Positions 8,257 to 20,189 of a stretch of DNA of 64,000 nucleotides are shown here, one piece after another. The DNA comes from Akkermansiaceae bacterium (lineage in GTDB: Bacteria > Verrucomicrobiota > Verrucomicrobiia > Verrucomicrobiales > Akkermansiaceae), in the NCBI GenBank assembly GCA_030725745.1, contig JANRFH010000045.1:1-64000 (forward strand), in the 5' to 3' direction. Under the pieces are notes generated by a model. The model did no database searches, was not told the DNA's origin, and saw nothing but the letters and a program-made list of their open reading frames with translations. Positions within the stretch are counted from its first letter, which is position 1. Each line of letters begins with the position of its first letter. The translations under genes were made by a program, and so were the position numbers.

Positions 8257-8659
8257 GGCGGGAGCCTTTGTGCGAACCGAGGACGACCTTTGCAAGATAA
8301 AAGTAAATCTTCACAGAACGATTTTTTCCATGCAGTTGCTTGACTTCATCACGTTTTCCCGCTTGCGCGATTCCTCTGCTAAGCGGAAGAAATCATCAGC
8401 CATCACTTTTCTAACAGAAAACAGCGCAGCCTCCTCCTCTTGAGCTTTTGTGCAAAAAATGCAGATCCACACCTGAAATAAGCTCAAGGAAGTCTCTCGT
8501 CTGGCAAAACAGCGAAATAATTTGCGATCAGCAAATCCAATAAAATCAAAGAATTTAGCAGAAAAAGCCAACCATGCCGAAGTTTTCTGTGAAATAGCTC
8601 TTGCGGTGCATAGGCGACATCGGTATCACCCGTGCCCCGATCCTCCACTGATCCCACCC
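8257..8659. promoter_or_regulatory. intergenic region between HU and the ATP synthase operon
   Basis: About 400 bp separate the divergent HU and atpB genes. The stretch is richer in A and T than its neighbours and should hold both promoters, but I cannot fix a convincing -35/-10 pair. A minus-strand open frame (8311-8571) has no recognisable domain and an unusual composition, so it is not called. No atpI-like gene is present, although atpI often precedes atpB. Confidence 0.5.
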
Positions 8660-9502
8660 ATGACGCGTTTCCTCGGTTCGACCCTCACTATCTGGCTCCT
8701 TTGCCTCGCATCTGCTTTCGGTGCAGAAGGAGGGCATCATGCGCTCCCGCTTGATGCGCAGAAATTCCACGACTGGCTCCCAGTCACCAACTCGATGATC
8801 ATGGTTTGGATCGCGGTGGGTCTGATCGTCCTCTTCTGCCGCATGGCAACTGGGAAAATGTCACTGGTGCCTGTTGGTCTCCAGAACTTCGCCGAGTGGG
8901 CTGTCGAGTCTCTCTACGGCTTCCTTGAAAATCTCATGGGGGCACACCTTACCAAACGCACCTTCTGGTTCTTCGGCTCCATCTTCTTCTTCATCCTCGT
9001 CAGTAACTACCTCGGTCTCATTCCAGGAGTCGGAACGGTGCTTTACAACGGCACCCCGATTTTGCGCGGTGGCAACGCCGATATCAACATGACTGCCGCC
9101 ATGGCATTCACGTTTGCCCTCCTCTGGATTTACTGGGCAATCTCGGAAAACGGTCTAAAAGGTTTCCTCGCCCACATTTTCGCCCCCAAAGGCGTGAAAG
9201 GCTTCCTCTTCTGGGCTCTCATGCCGCTGTTCCTCTTTGTAGGTGTCCTAGAAGTCATTTCCATCGCCATCCGTCCGGTTGCGCTTTCCTTCCGTCTCTT
9301 CGGCAACATCTACGGTGGCGAGCAAACGCTCGAAAAACTGATGGATCTCGTGCCCGACTACCTCGCGTTCCTCCCTTCTCTCCCATTCTACTTCATGGAG
9401 CTTCTCGTCGGCTTCGTCCAGGCGCTGGTCTTCACGTTGCTCTGCGCGATCTTCCTCAAACTCATCTGTGACCACGGCGACGAACACGACGAGCATCACT
9501 GA
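8660..9502 (+). CDS. atpB: ATP synthase F0 subunit a
   Basis: Membrane subunit that forms the proton half-channels of F-type ATP synthase against the c-ring. The 280-residue protein has an N-terminal cleavable-looking hydrophobic segment (ends ASAFGAE) and then about five membrane helices. The essential Arg lies in the helix with SFRLFGNIYGGE, and the last helix (VQALVFTLLCAIF) is well conserved. The C-terminus is His/Asp-rich. The ATG at 8660 starts the signal-like segment; the longer upstream frame is not protein-like. First gene of the operon atpB-E-F-H-A-G-D-C. Confidence 0.96.
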   Translation: MTRFLGSTLTIWLLCLASAFGAEGGHHALPLDAQKFHDWLPVTNSMIMVWIAVGLIVLFCRMATGKMSLVPVGLQNFAEWAVESLYGFLENLMGAHLTKRTFWFFGSIFFFILVSNYLGLIPGVGTVLYNGTPILRGGNADINMTAAMAFTFALLWIYWAISENGLKGFLAHIFAPKGVKGFLFWALMPLFLFVGVLEVISIAIRPVALSFRLFGNIYGGEQTLEKLMDLVPDYLAFLPSLPFYFMELLVGFVQALVFTLLCAIFLKLICDHGDEHDEHH

Positions 9503-9574
9503 TAAAAAATCTCCGCACCCTGACCATGGCAAAGACAGTGGGGGGTGCAGAACAACACAACACACACAAATACA

Positions 9575-9769
9575 ATGGCAACTAAAGCATTAGCAGTAGC
9601 ACTCGCCGCCCTCGGTGGTGGCATCGGTATCGGTATCCTTGGTTCGAAGGCAGCAGAAGCAACGGGTCGTAACCCCGGCGCAGCTACCCCAGTCCTCGTG
9701 ATCTCCATCATTCTTGCGGCACTTATCGAGGGTATCTTCATCCTCACCGCATTCGCAGTGCCGTTCTAA
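9575..9769 (+). CDS. atpE: ATP synthase F0 subunit c
   Basis: Proteolipid of the rotating c-ring. The 64-residue hairpin is short for the family. Helix 1 has the GGGIGIGILG packing motif, the loop is GRNPG (R32, N33, P34), and helix 2 has the ion-carrying carboxylate E52 in AALIEGIF. There is no Gln in helix 1 and no Ser/Thr after the Glu, the residues typical of sodium-binding rings, so proton coupling is expected. The ATG at 9575 has no Shine-Dalgarno; the leader is an A/C-rich CACACACAAATACA stretch. Confidence 0.95.
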   Translation: MATKALAVALAALGGGIGIGILGSKAAEATGRNPGAATPVLVISIILAALIEGIFILTAFAVPF

Positions 9770-9845
9770 GCATTGAGCTGCGTGCGTCTCCGGGCGCACG
9801 TGGCAACCCCCTTTTCCAAACCTCTTCCCAAACGACTTTCTTGCC

Positions 9846-10388
9846 ATGATGACCTTCCTTGCCGCCGTTGCCGAACAGCCGGGCGAATCCAAATCACTCT
9901 TCGAGACCTTCGGAGTGCACTGGGCATTCCTCGTCGCCCAGGTCATCAACTTCTTCCTGGTCATCCTTGTCCTGAAGAAATTCGCCTTCGGCCCGATCCA
10001 GGCAATCCTCGAGCAACGCCGCGAGCGCATTGTCGCCGGTGAAGAAAAACTCAAGCGTATCGAGAAACAACTCGCCGAGTCCGAGGCAACCACCGCCGCC
10101 GCTATTGCGAAGGCGAACGAAGACGCCCAGCGTCTCATCAAAGAAGCCAAGGAAGGCGCCGCCTCATACACCGAGCAGAAGTCCCAAGAGGCCATCGCTC
10201 AAGCACAGCAAATCCTCGTCAAAGCGGAAGCTGCTGCAAACGCCGACCGCGAGCGCATCTCCGCAGAACTCAAGCGTGAGTTCGGCCGTCTTGTTTCTGA
10301 CACCACTGCTCAAGTCACTGGCAAGGTGCTCACCCTCGACGACCAAGCGCGCATCAACGAAGAAGCGATCTCCAAAGTTGGCAACTGA
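9846..10388 (+). CDS. atpF: ATP synthase F0 subunit b
   Basis: Peripheral stalk subunit. The 180-residue protein has one N-terminal membrane helix (about 25-45, WAFLVAQVINFFLVILVL), the conserved KKFAFGPI turn, and then a long Ala/Glu/Lys-rich helix that dimerises as the stator stalk and binds delta at its C-terminal end. Two tandem ATGs (9846, 9849) are possible starts and neither has a Shine-Dalgarno. Only one b-type gene is present, as in heterotrophic bacteria with a b2 stalk. Confidence 0.96.
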   Translation: MMTFLAAVAEQPGESKSLFETFGVHWAFLVAQVINFFLVILVLKKFAFGPIQAILEQRRERIVAGEEKLKRIEKQLAESEATTAAAIAKANEDAQRLIKEAKEGAASYTEQKSQEAIAQAQQILVKAEAAANADRERISAELKREFGRLVSDTTAQVTGKVLTLDDQARINEEAISKVGN

Positions 10389-10420
10389 TTGCTCTCCCTT
10401 CCCATTTACTTTCCTCACCG

Positions 10421-10813
10421 ATGAAAATTTCCAAAGTCGCCGCCGCCACCGCCCGCCGTTTGTTCGGCTTCTGCCAGGTGAACGGACAGCTTGATGATAA
10501 CAAGCTCCGCGACCTCGTTTCGAAACTCATCGCCTCCCAGCCGCGCGACTACCGTGCTATCCTCGCCGCTATCCAGCGCCTCGCCCGCCTTGAAATGGCG
10601 CGCCGCGAAGTGCTTGTCGAGAGCGCCACGGAACTCGATGCTGGCTCCAGACAACGCGTCGAGTCCGGCCTCACCGCCGAGCACGGCTCTAAGCTGAACA
10701 TCCAATACAAAGTCAACCCGACACTCCTCGGAGGCCTCCGCATCCGCGTCGGCGATGACGTCCTCGATGGCTCCGTCCAAGGTCGCCTCGACCGCCTCTC
10801 CAAAGCATTCTAA
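10421..10813 (+). CDS. atpH: ATP synthase F1 subunit delta, short form
   Basis: Links the b stalk to the top of F1. The 130-residue protein is clearly shorter than the usual 170-180. The C-terminal domain is complete (YKVNPTLLGGLRIRVGDDVLDGS, then a final helix), and position between atpF and atpA supports the call. The N-terminal helical domain that binds alpha has lost roughly 45 residues. There is no frameshift or earlier start in the 32-nt gap after atpF, so the shortening is real at this locus. Confidence 0.88.
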   Translation: MKISKVAAATARRLFGFCQVNGQLDDNKLRDLVSKLIASQPRDYRAILAAIQRLARLEMARREVLVESATELDAGSRQRVESGLTAEHGSKLNIQYKVNPTLLGGLRIRVGDDVLDGSVQGRLDRLSKAF

Positions 10814-10876
10814 CAAAACCTGTTTCCAACACTGTTTCCCTAATCGAAACCGACCCTCTCCAACCAGCACACTGAA

Positions 10877-12418
<1,542 letters not shown>

Positions 12419-12472
12419 GTTTCCCTCTTCTCGTTCCCTTCTTCGCTCTAAGCAACCCAGCTCCCTGCTCAA

Positions 12473-13336
12473 ATGGCTAACCTCCGAGACATCCGCCGCC
12501 GAATCAAATCGGTAAAGAACACCGCCCAGATCACCCGGGCGATGCAGCTGGTTGCGGCCGCGAAGATGAAGAAAGCACAGGATCAGGCGATGGCAGGTCG
12601 GGATTATTCCAGCCAGCTCAACGCTGTCCTTAGCGACATCGCCGCAAACTTCTCGGACGAAGAGGTTTCCCACCCGCTTCTCGAAGTGCGCGAGGGTAAC
12701 CGCGAGCTGGTGCTCGTCGTTTCTACCGATAAAGGACTTTGCGGCCCGCTCAATACGAACGTCGCCAAGAAACTCCGCGCCGAAACCTCAGCAGATGCGA
12801 AATACGTCACCGTCGGGCGCAAGCTACGCGTGATGCTTGAGAAAACTCAGAAGGATATCCTCGCCGATTACTCCGTGCACGATCCAGTTCCCTTCGCGGA
12901 CGCCCGTGCCATCGCTGCTTTCCTCACCAAGCAGTTCGTTGATGGGAAATTCGACAAGGTATCCATTGCTTACACGCGCTTCGTGAACACGCTCTCGCAG
13001 GTTCCCGAGGTCATCCAACTCCTGCCAGTCAAGCCGCCGGAGCAATCCGAAGATTCCGGATCCATCGAAGGTGATAGCTCGGACTCGCTCTTCGAGCCTT
13101 CCGCTAGTGAAGTCCTCGCTTCGATCCTTCCGCTTTACGTCAATTTCCAAGTCTATCAGGCGCTGCTTGAGTCACGCGCCACTGAGCACTCCGCACGTAT
13201 GGTCGCGATGAAAGCCGCTACCGACAACGCCAAGAAATTCATCAAGGAACTCACACTCGAATACAACAAGGTGCGCCAGGCAGCGATCACCGCCGAGCTT
13301 CTCGAAATCACCACCGCCATGAAGGCAATGGAATAA
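12473..13336 (+). CDS. atpG: ATP synthase F1 subunit gamma
   Basis: Central rotor shaft. The 287 residues have the N-terminal helix with RDIRRRIKSVKNTAQITRAM and the C-terminal helix (RQAAITAELLEITTAMKAME) that together form the coiled coil. The Rossmann-like middle contains STDKGLCGPLN. The pyrimidine-rich leader before ATG 12473 has no Shine-Dalgarno. The gene is followed by a heptamer inverted repeat rather than directly by atpD. Confidence 0.97.
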   Translation: MANLRDIRRRIKSVKNTAQITRAMQLVAAAKMKKAQDQAMAGRDYSSQLNAVLSDIAANFSDEEVSHPLLEVREGNRELVLVVSTDKGLCGPLNTNVAKKLRAETSADAKYVTVGRKLRVMLEKTQKDILADYSVHDPVPFADARAIAAFLTKQFVDGKFDKVSIAYTRFVNTLSQVPEVIQLLPVKPPEQSEDSGSIEGDSSDSLFEPSASEVLASILPLYVNFQVYQALLESRATEHSARMVAMKAATDNAKKFIKELTLEYNKVRQAAITAELLEITTAMKAME

Positions 13337-13338
13337 TT

Positions 13339-14921
<1,583 letters not shown>

Positions 14922-14931
14922 CTTAGAGTTT

Positions 14932-15008
14932 GTTAGTTTTCAGTGTTCAGTTTTCAGGGGAAGCCCGGAACAGAACCTGAAAACTGGAAACTTGAACCTC
15001 ACAAACTT
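14932..15008. repeat. inverted pair of 7-mer arrays between atpD and atpC
   Basis: The left array 14932-14959 reads GTTAGTT, TTCAGTG, TTCAGTT, TTCAGGG. The right array from 14977 reads CTGAAAA, CTGGAAA, CTTGAAC, CTCACAA, ACTT. The reverse complement of the right side aligns with the left, including TTTGT..AGTTTTCAGG. The right array runs up to the ATG of atpC at 15009. The 7-bp period matches the atpG-atpD element, but the unit sequence is different. Confidence 0.8.
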
Positions 15009-15422
15009 ATGGCTCTTCACCTCGAAATCGTCACTCCTGAGAAGAAAATCTTCTCAGACACCGTCGAAAACGTCTATCTGCCTGGTGCGGATGGCGAAAT
15101 GGGCATCTTGCCAAGCCACGCTGGCTTGGTGACTGCGCTCCAGCCGGGTGAGTTGCGCTACCTGCGCGAGGGTCAGGTCAATACATTGGCTATCGGCTCC
15201 GGCTTTGCCGAAGTCGGAAAAGACAAGATTGTCGTCTTAACGGATATGGCGCTTGGAGAGTCCGAGATCGATGAAAAGGCGACCGAGGACGCGATTCAAC
15301 GTGCCGAAGAGAAACTCCTAGGTGTCGAGCACAGCATGGACGCCGAGGAAGTGGCTTACCTGCAAGGCATCATTGCCAAGCAGTCCGCCGCCCTCCGCTT
15401 CAAGCGCAAGCACATGCACTGA
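15009..15422 (+). CDS. atpC: ATP synthase F1 subunit epsilon
   Basis: Couples gamma to the c-ring and can inhibit ATP hydrolysis. The 137 residues show the N-terminal beta sandwich (LHLEIVTPEKKIF, VYLPGADGEMGILPSHAGLVTAL) and a C-terminal helical hairpin from about 90. The ATG at 15009 is the family start; earlier in-frame codons lie in the heptamer repeat. Last gene of the ATP synthase operon. Confidence 0.96.
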   Translation: MALHLEIVTPEKKIFSDTVENVYLPGADGEMGILPSHAGLVTALQPGELRYLREGQVNTLAIGSGFAEVGKDKIVVLTDMALGESEIDEKATEDAIQRAEEKLLGVEHSMDAEEVAYLQGIIAKQSAALRFKRKHMH

Positions 15423-15464
15423 GGCGCTTGCCTCGATTCAGTATTTAGGGGTTTGGGAAACAGA

Positions 15465-15537
15465 GATGGAGCGCTGCCTTTAGGCGGCGAGTCTTCATGC
15501 GAAGGATCTCACACGCCGGCTAAAGCCAGCGCTCCTC
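15465..15537. repeat. paired-arm inverted repeat between atpC and the HupE-like gene
   Basis: The left arm 15465-15488 and right arm 15515-15537 are inverted copies sharing GGAGCGCTG at the outer end. Within each arm a stem closes over TTTA (GCTGCC/GGCGGC on the left; GCTGGC/GCCGGC in the inverted right arm). The inner difference C..G against G..C is compensatory. The GGAGCGC start is shared with the element at 5205-5310, so the two belong to one family. It can act between the convergent transcripts. Confidence 0.8.
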
Positions 15538-15548
15538 AACCCGCCAGT

Positions 15549-16688
15549 CTAGAACCAGATCCGTTCCACCGTCCAATAGAGGCCGGTCGTGCCGATCAAC
15601 AATGAGGCGGCTTTTCGGACGATTCCAAAGGCCGGTTTTTTCAAGATCATAAAGGTCGCTGCAAATGCGGATGCAAGCACGGTGATCTGGCCTATCTCGA
15701 CACCGAGATTGAAACCGATGAGGGGTTTGAGAACGGCACCTTCGGGTATTTCCATCTCTTTCATCACGGAGGCGAAGCCCATGCCATGCAGCAGGCCGAG
15801 GCCGAAAACTAGGCCGATGCGCCACGGCTTCAGCTCCTTTACCCAGAGGTTTTCCAGACCCACATAGGCGATGCTGAGCGCGATCATCGGCTCCACGATG
15901 TGAGACGGAACTGTAAAAAGCCCTAAGACAACCAGCGCAAGCGTGATGGAGTGGGCGAGGGTAAAGGATGTTGTCTGCCAGAGAAGCGGCTTGGCTTTTG
16001 GCTGTAGGAAAAACAGACCTAGTATGAAAAGGATATGATCGAGACCCTTCGGCAGAATGTGCTCGAACCCATGGATAATCCACCCGAACAGCGAGGTGCC
16101 TTCTGTCTCAGTACTACTGCCGTCCGCCGCGATCATGAAAAGCTCCACTGCAGGTGTCCGTGGCTCGATGCGTAGCAACCTCGGCTCCGGTTTGACGATG
16201 CTCAGAACCATCGGCTCGTCCTCGGGATCAGTCCACTCCAGCATGAAAGCGCCGACGGTTCCCTGAGAGATTTCACCTTTCAGATCGATGCGCATCAATA
16301 CGTTGCCGTCTTCGTTTTCGGGAAGCTCGGGCAACGGCACTGTGTAGTCAGGAAAGGAATATTCCGCCTCAAGTCGTTTCCCATCGAGAGTCAGCCGATA
16401 CGTATAATCAAGAAACATGAGCGCAGTGTCGCGCATGACCTTGTGATCAGCTTCGTCGAGAGTTTTCAGCCATTCCCTCCCGGCGGTGTTCGGATCTCCG
16501 GGGGTGCCGGGTGGAATTTTTGCACCGTCCTCGGGGTAGAGCGCCCAGCCTTCGAGCCAGACAGAAGCTTCCCATTTCCCTTCTACTAAGGAAATTTCGC
16601 TGCGCACCTGCTTCATGGAGTGCGCTTGCACCATTCCGGGAAGCATCCAATAGAGGATAAAGAAAAGGAGAGGAATGGGAGTTTTCAC
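15549..16688 (-). CDS. HupE/UreJ-type membrane protein
   Basis: The 379-residue protein has a signal peptide (ends GMVQAH), a periplasmic beta-rich domain of about 180 residues, and a C-terminal block of about six membrane helices. The latter carries histidines in GFEHILPKGLDHILFILGLFF, FTLAHSITLAL and GLGLLHGMGFASVM. These are hallmarks of the HupE/UreJ_2 family, proposed to move nickel or other divalent metals, though function is rarely tested. No hydrogenase or urease gene is near. The start codon is GTG. The nearest minus-strand neighbour upstream is the superoxide dismutase gene, with its own terminator between. Confidence 0.82.
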   Translation of the reverse strand: MKTPIPLLFFILYWMLPGMVQAHSMKQVRSEISLVEGKWEASVWLEGWALYPEDGAKIPPGTPGDPNTAGREWLKTLDEADHKVMRDTALMFLDYTYRLTLDGKRLEAEYSFPDYTVPLPELPENEDGNVLMRIDLKGEISQGTVGAFMLEWTDPEDEPMVLSIVKPEPRLLRIEPRTPAVELFMIAADGSSTETEGTSLFGWIIHGFEHILPKGLDHILFILGLFFLQPKAKPLLWQTTSFTLAHSITLALVVLGLFTVPSHIVEPMIALSIAYVGLENLWVKELKPWRIGLVFGLGLLHGMGFASVMKEMEIPEGAVLKPLIGFNLGVEIGQITVLASAFAATFMILKKPAFGIVRKAASLLIGTTGLYWTVERIWF

Positions 16689-16754
16689 GACAGTAGAATT
16701 ACGCGCATCTTATAAGAAAGCTATTCGGATATTATTGGAGTGTTGTTACGCAAA

Positions 16755-16790
16755 AAGAAAGGCCGCCGGATTTCTCCGACGGCCTTCATT
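16755..16790 (-). terminator. terminator of the superoxide dismutase gene
   Basis: On the minus strand GGCCGTCGGA pairs with TCCGGCGGCC (one mismatch) around AAAT, followed by TTTCTTTTT. It lies just past the sod stop codon at 16805. Confidence 0.85.
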
Positions 16791-16804
16791 TCAAAAAATG
16801 AGTC

Positions 16805-17431
16805 TTACGCTGCTGCGAAGTTCGCTGCGACCACGTCCCAGTTAACAACGCTCCAGAAGGCGTCGATGTAAGCCGGGCGCTTGTTCTGGTAGTTGAGGTA
16901 GTAGGCGTGCTCCCAGACGTCGAGGCCGAGGATAGGAGTGCTGCCGCAGGTTCCGGCAGCTTCACCCATGATCGGGTTGTCTTGGTTAGGAGTGGAGCAG
17001 ACAGCAACGGTGCCGTCGGGCTTCTTGCAAAGCCATGCCCAGCCGGAGCCGAAGCGTGTCATGCCTGCCTTGGCGAAGGCTTCCTTGAACGCATCGAATG
17101 AGCCGAAGGCCGCGTCGATAGCTGCCGCGAGATCACCGGATGGTGCGGATGCGCCGCCCGGAGCGATGACTTTCCAGAAAAAGGAATGGTTCACGTGACC
17201 GCCGCCGTTGTTGCGCACGGCACCGCGGATGTCTTCCGGGATCGAGTTGAGATCGGAGATGAGCTCTTCCGGGGATTTCGCTTCGAGATCCGCTTTGCCG
17301 GCGATCGCTGCGTTCACGTTCGTGATGTAGGCTTGGTGGTGCCTGTCGTGGTGGATTTCCATCGTTGCTGCGTCGATGTGGGGTTCGAGCGCGTCGAAGG
17401 AGTAGCCGAGGTCTGGTAGTGTATATGCCAT
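16805..17431 (-). CDS. Mn/Fe superoxide dismutase
   Basis: Disproportionates superoxide. The 208-residue protein starts [20 protein letters not shown]. Metal ligands are the His in [10 protein letters not shown], the His in [11 protein letters not shown], the Asp of [13 protein letters not shown] and its following His. GSGWAWL is present. The Gly-rich GGGHVNH and the Gln in TPNQDNP are features usually associated with the manganese form, but cambialism cannot be excluded. The ATG at 17431 is the family start. Cytoplasmic, since no signal peptide is seen. Confidence 0.96.
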   Translation of the reverse strand: MAYTLPDLGYSFDALEPHIDAATMEIHHDRHHQAYITNVNAAIAGKADLEAKSPEELISDLNSIPEDIRGAVRNNGGGHVNHSFFWKVIAPGGASAPSGDLAAAIDAAFGSFDAFKEAFAKAGMTRFGSGWAWLCKKPDGTVAVCSTPNQDNPIMGEAAGTCGSTPILGLDVWEHAYYLNYQNKRPAYIDAFWSVVNWDVVAANFAAA

Positions 17432-17550
17432 GATGTTAAAATTGGTTGGTTGTCTGGTTTGATTTGCCGTAGGAGCTTTAGGAAAGCAAAGTCCTGCCGA
17501 CACATAAGATCAACGCCAGCAATCCCGCTGCCGCAAGAAGAAATCCTGCC

Positions 17551-19032
17551 ATGCCTCCAGAACTCGAGCCCTACATCCCTTTCGTCATCACCGCCGTCAT
17601 CGCCCTTTTCTTCGGCTGGCTGTTCACTTGGCTTGCCGCCGGAGCCACGAAATCCGCACTGAATGAGCGCCTAAAATCCGAGGAAAGGCGCGTGACCGAC
17701 TCCGAAGCCCGCCTTGCCGCCGCCACCGCCGAAAGCGAGCGCAACGAAGCCGAAGCCCAATCCTACCGCAATCAGCTCTCGGAAACAAAAAGCCGACTCG
17801 AAGCCGAGCGAAAAGCTGCCGAGGAAAAACAAGCCCTGCTCGAGCGTGCTGAGGCAAAACTCTCCGACACCTTCAAAGCCCTCTCAGCCGATGCTCTCAA
17901 AGGCGCCTCCGAGCAATTCCTCCACCTCGCGAAATCCACCCTCGCTTCCCAGACAGAAGAAGCCAAAGGCGAGATCGAGAAACGCAAGACCGCCATCGAG
18001 ACCTTGGTGAAACCCGTCGCCGACTCCCTCGGGAAATTCGAGCTACGCATCGGTGAGATCGAAAAAATCCGCGAAGGGGCGTATTCGGAGCTTAAAGAAC
18101 AAGTCCGCGCCCTCGGCGAAGGCCAGCTCGGCCTCCAGAAGGAAACCGCGTCATTGGTGAAAGCCCTGCGCCAACCGACCGGTCGCGGCCAATGGGGGGA
18201 AATGCAGCTCCGCCGTGTCGTCGAGCTAGCAGGCATGCAGGAGCATTGTGATTTCACCCTCCAGACAAACACCACCACCGACGAAGGCAAGCGCCTGCGC
18301 CCCGATCTCGTCGTGAAACTCCCCGGCGGTAAAACCATCGTCGTCGATTCCAAGACACCGATGGACGCCTACCTCAACGCCCTCGAAGCCACCGACGATG
18401 CCGAACGCGAGCGTTTCCTCACCCAACACGCCGCGCAAGTACGCACCCACATCCAGCAGCTTTCCTCGAAAAAATACACGGATCAGTTCGAAGACAGCCC
18501 GGAGTTCACCGTGCTCTTCCTGCCCAGCGAATCCTTCTTCTCCGCCGCCCTCCATTCCGATCCCGGCCTGATCGAGCGCGGCGTGGATCACGGCGTCATC
18601 CTCGCCACCCCCACCACCCTCATCGCTCTCCTCAAAGCCGTCGCCTACGGCTGGAGACAGGAAGCCCTCGCCCTCAACGCCAAGGAAATTTCCGCCCTCG
18701 GCCGCACCATGCACGAGCGCTTAGGGAAACTCGCCGACCACTTCTCCAAACTCGGCAACTCCCTCAACAGCGCCGTCGATCACTACAACCGCGCCATAGG
18801 CTCCTACGAAACGCGTGTGATGTCCACCGCCCGGAAATTCGAGGATCTCAAAGCTGCCCCGGAAGGCACCACCCTGCCGGACATCGCCGGCATCGACAAA
18901 ACCACCCGGCCCCTCATCGCCAATCCGGATGTGGACATCGAAGCCAGCGACGACTTCTCTTTCATCCCCGAGCAAAACACCGCCTCGAAAAACGCCGCGA
19001 GCGACCTGCGGAGCGCGTTTGAGGATTTTTGA
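17551..19032 (+). CDS. rmuC: DNA recombination protein RmuC
   Basis: The 493-residue protein has an N-terminal membrane helix (about 9-31, FVITAVIALFFGWLFTWLA), a coiled coil of about 100 residues rich in Ala, Glu and Lys, then the RmuC nuclease-like domain. The latter shows GRGQWGEMQLRRVVELAGM, RLRPDLVVKLPGGKTIVVDSK and the VLFLPSESFFSAAL and ILATPTTLIALLKAVAYGW segments. RmuC limits inversion at short inverted repeats in E. coli. That link is noteworthy in a window so rich in inverted repeats, but it is only a suggestion. It diverges from sod and is followed closely by the FG-GAP gene. Confidence 0.93.
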   Translation: MPPELEPYIPFVITAVIALFFGWLFTWLAAGATKSALNERLKSEERRVTDSEARLAAATAESERNEAEAQSYRNQLSETKSRLEAERKAAEEKQALLERAEAKLSDTFKALSADALKGASEQFLHLAKSTLASQTEEAKGEIEKRKTAIETLVKPVADSLGKFELRIGEIEKIREGAYSELKEQVRALGEGQLGLQKETASLVKALRQPTGRGQWGEMQLRRVVELAGMQEHCDFTLQTNTTTDEGKRLRPDLVVKLPGGKTIVVDSKTPMDAYLNALEATDDAERERFLTQHAAQVRTHIQQLSSKKYTDQFEDSPEFTVLFLPSESFFSAALHSDPGLIERGVDHGVILATPTTLIALLKAVAYGWRQEALALNAKEISALGRTMHERLGKLADHFSKLGNSLNSAVDHYNRAIGSYETRVMSTARKFEDLKAAPEGTTLPDIAGIDKTTRPLIANPDVDIEASDDFSFIPEQNTASKNAASDLRSAFEDF

Positions 19033-19067
19033 TAAGTGAATTATCGATTCAATACTCAAACCAATTC

Positions 19068-20189
19068 ATGAAAAGCGTACTCGTTTATCCTTTGCTCCTG
19101 ACAGAACTGCTTTCCGGGGAGGTTTGGGAAAAGCATGTGGTGGCGGAGGGAGGAAGGGTTCTCACGGCGGTGGCGGCGGACTATGATGGGGATGGGAAAA
19201 TGGATGTGATTTCGAGCCTTGGCGGGAAGGTGAGTCTGTTCCTTGCGCCTGAATGGGAAGAGATGGTGTTGCACAAGCTGCCGACGCGGGCAGCGGTTTG
19301 CATTCACAGCGAGACCTTCGATATCGATGGCGATGGGGACATGGATTGGGTGGGCGGTGAGCCTCACGGAGATCCGTTTTGGCTGGAGAATCCGGGTGAT
19401 GAGGGTGAGTGGAAGGCGAGGGTGATCGATACGGAGATCAGCGGGATTCACTGCTTTCTCAAGGCGGATGTGGACGGGGATGGGAAGCAGGATGTGATCG
19501 TGAACAATTTCAAGCCCGAGGGCGTTTTGGGAGATTCCATCGTGTGGTTTTCGACTCCAGAAAATGTTCATGCGGCGGATGTGTGGGAGCGGAATGTTTT
19601 TGCGAAAGGTGACGCTCAAGGTGGGAGTCACTACTTCGGGTTCGGAGACATTGATGGAGATGGTTGGGGGGAAATTGCGGTAGCGGCGAAGGGTGCTCCG
19701 TTTGAAGAAGGCAACTGGTTTGCCTTTTGGAAAAACCCCGGTGCCGAAGCGGTGAAAGAGCCATGGCAGAAAACAGAGATCGCAAGTGGCGAAGAGGGGG
19801 CGACGAACATTTTACCGGCCGATGTGAACGGGGATGGGAAGATGGATTTTGTGGCTTCTAACGGGCATGGGATCGGGGTGTTTTGGTTTGAGGCACCAGA
19901 GTGGGAGAAGCGGATGATCGATGCGGAGATGAAGTGTGGGCACTCACTTGCTGTGGCGGATTTTGATGGTGACGGGGATATGGATGCGGCCTGTTGTGGA
20001 TTTGAGAGCGAGCGAGTTTCGGTATATTTGAATAACGGGGAAGGGGTTTTCACGAGATTAGATCTGGATGAGGAACAACAGTCTTATGATCTCCGTGCGG
20101 TGGACATGGATGGCGATGGCGATGTGGATTTGCTCAATGCGGGGCGTGGCACGGGAAATGTGGTTTGGTATGAAAATCCCTCGAAGTGA
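19068..20189 (+). CDS. secreted FG-GAP/VCBS repeat protein
   Basis: The 373-residue protein begins with a short hydrophobic segment (VLVYPLLLTELLSGE) consistent with a signal peptide. It then carries about seven calcium-binding loops: DYDGDGKMD, DIDGDGDMD, DVDGDGKQD, DIDGDGWGE, DVNGDGKMD, DFDGDGDMD and DMDGDGDVD. Spaced about 50 residues apart, these form a beta-propeller of the integrin-alpha type. Such proteins are extracytoplasmic and bind sugars or proteins; no catalytic domain is attached. The ATG at 19068 opens the signal. It lies 35 nt after rmuC. Confidence 0.85.
   Translation: MKSVLVYPLLLTELLSGEVWEKHVVAEGGRVLTAVAADYDGDGKMDVISSLGGKVSLFLAPEWEEMVLHKLPTRAAVCIHSETFDIDGDGDMDWVGGEPHGDPFWLENPGDEGEWKARVIDTEISGIHCFLKADVDGDGKQDVIVNNFKPEGVLGDSIVWFSTPENVHAADVWERNVFAKGDAQGGSHYFGFGDIDGDGWGEIAVAAKGAPFEEGNWFAFWKNPGAEAVKEPWQKTEIASGEEGATNILPADVNGDGKMDFVASNGHGIGVFWFEAPEWEKRMIDAEMKCGHSLAVADFDGDGDMDAACCGFESERVSVYLNNGEGVFTRLDLDEEQQSYDLRAVDMDGDGDVDLLNAGRGTGNVVWYENPSK

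Noticed and set aside
8311-8571. 86-codon minus-strand frame upstream of HU
   Set aside because: No family resemblance, and it occupies the promoter region of two divergent operons.
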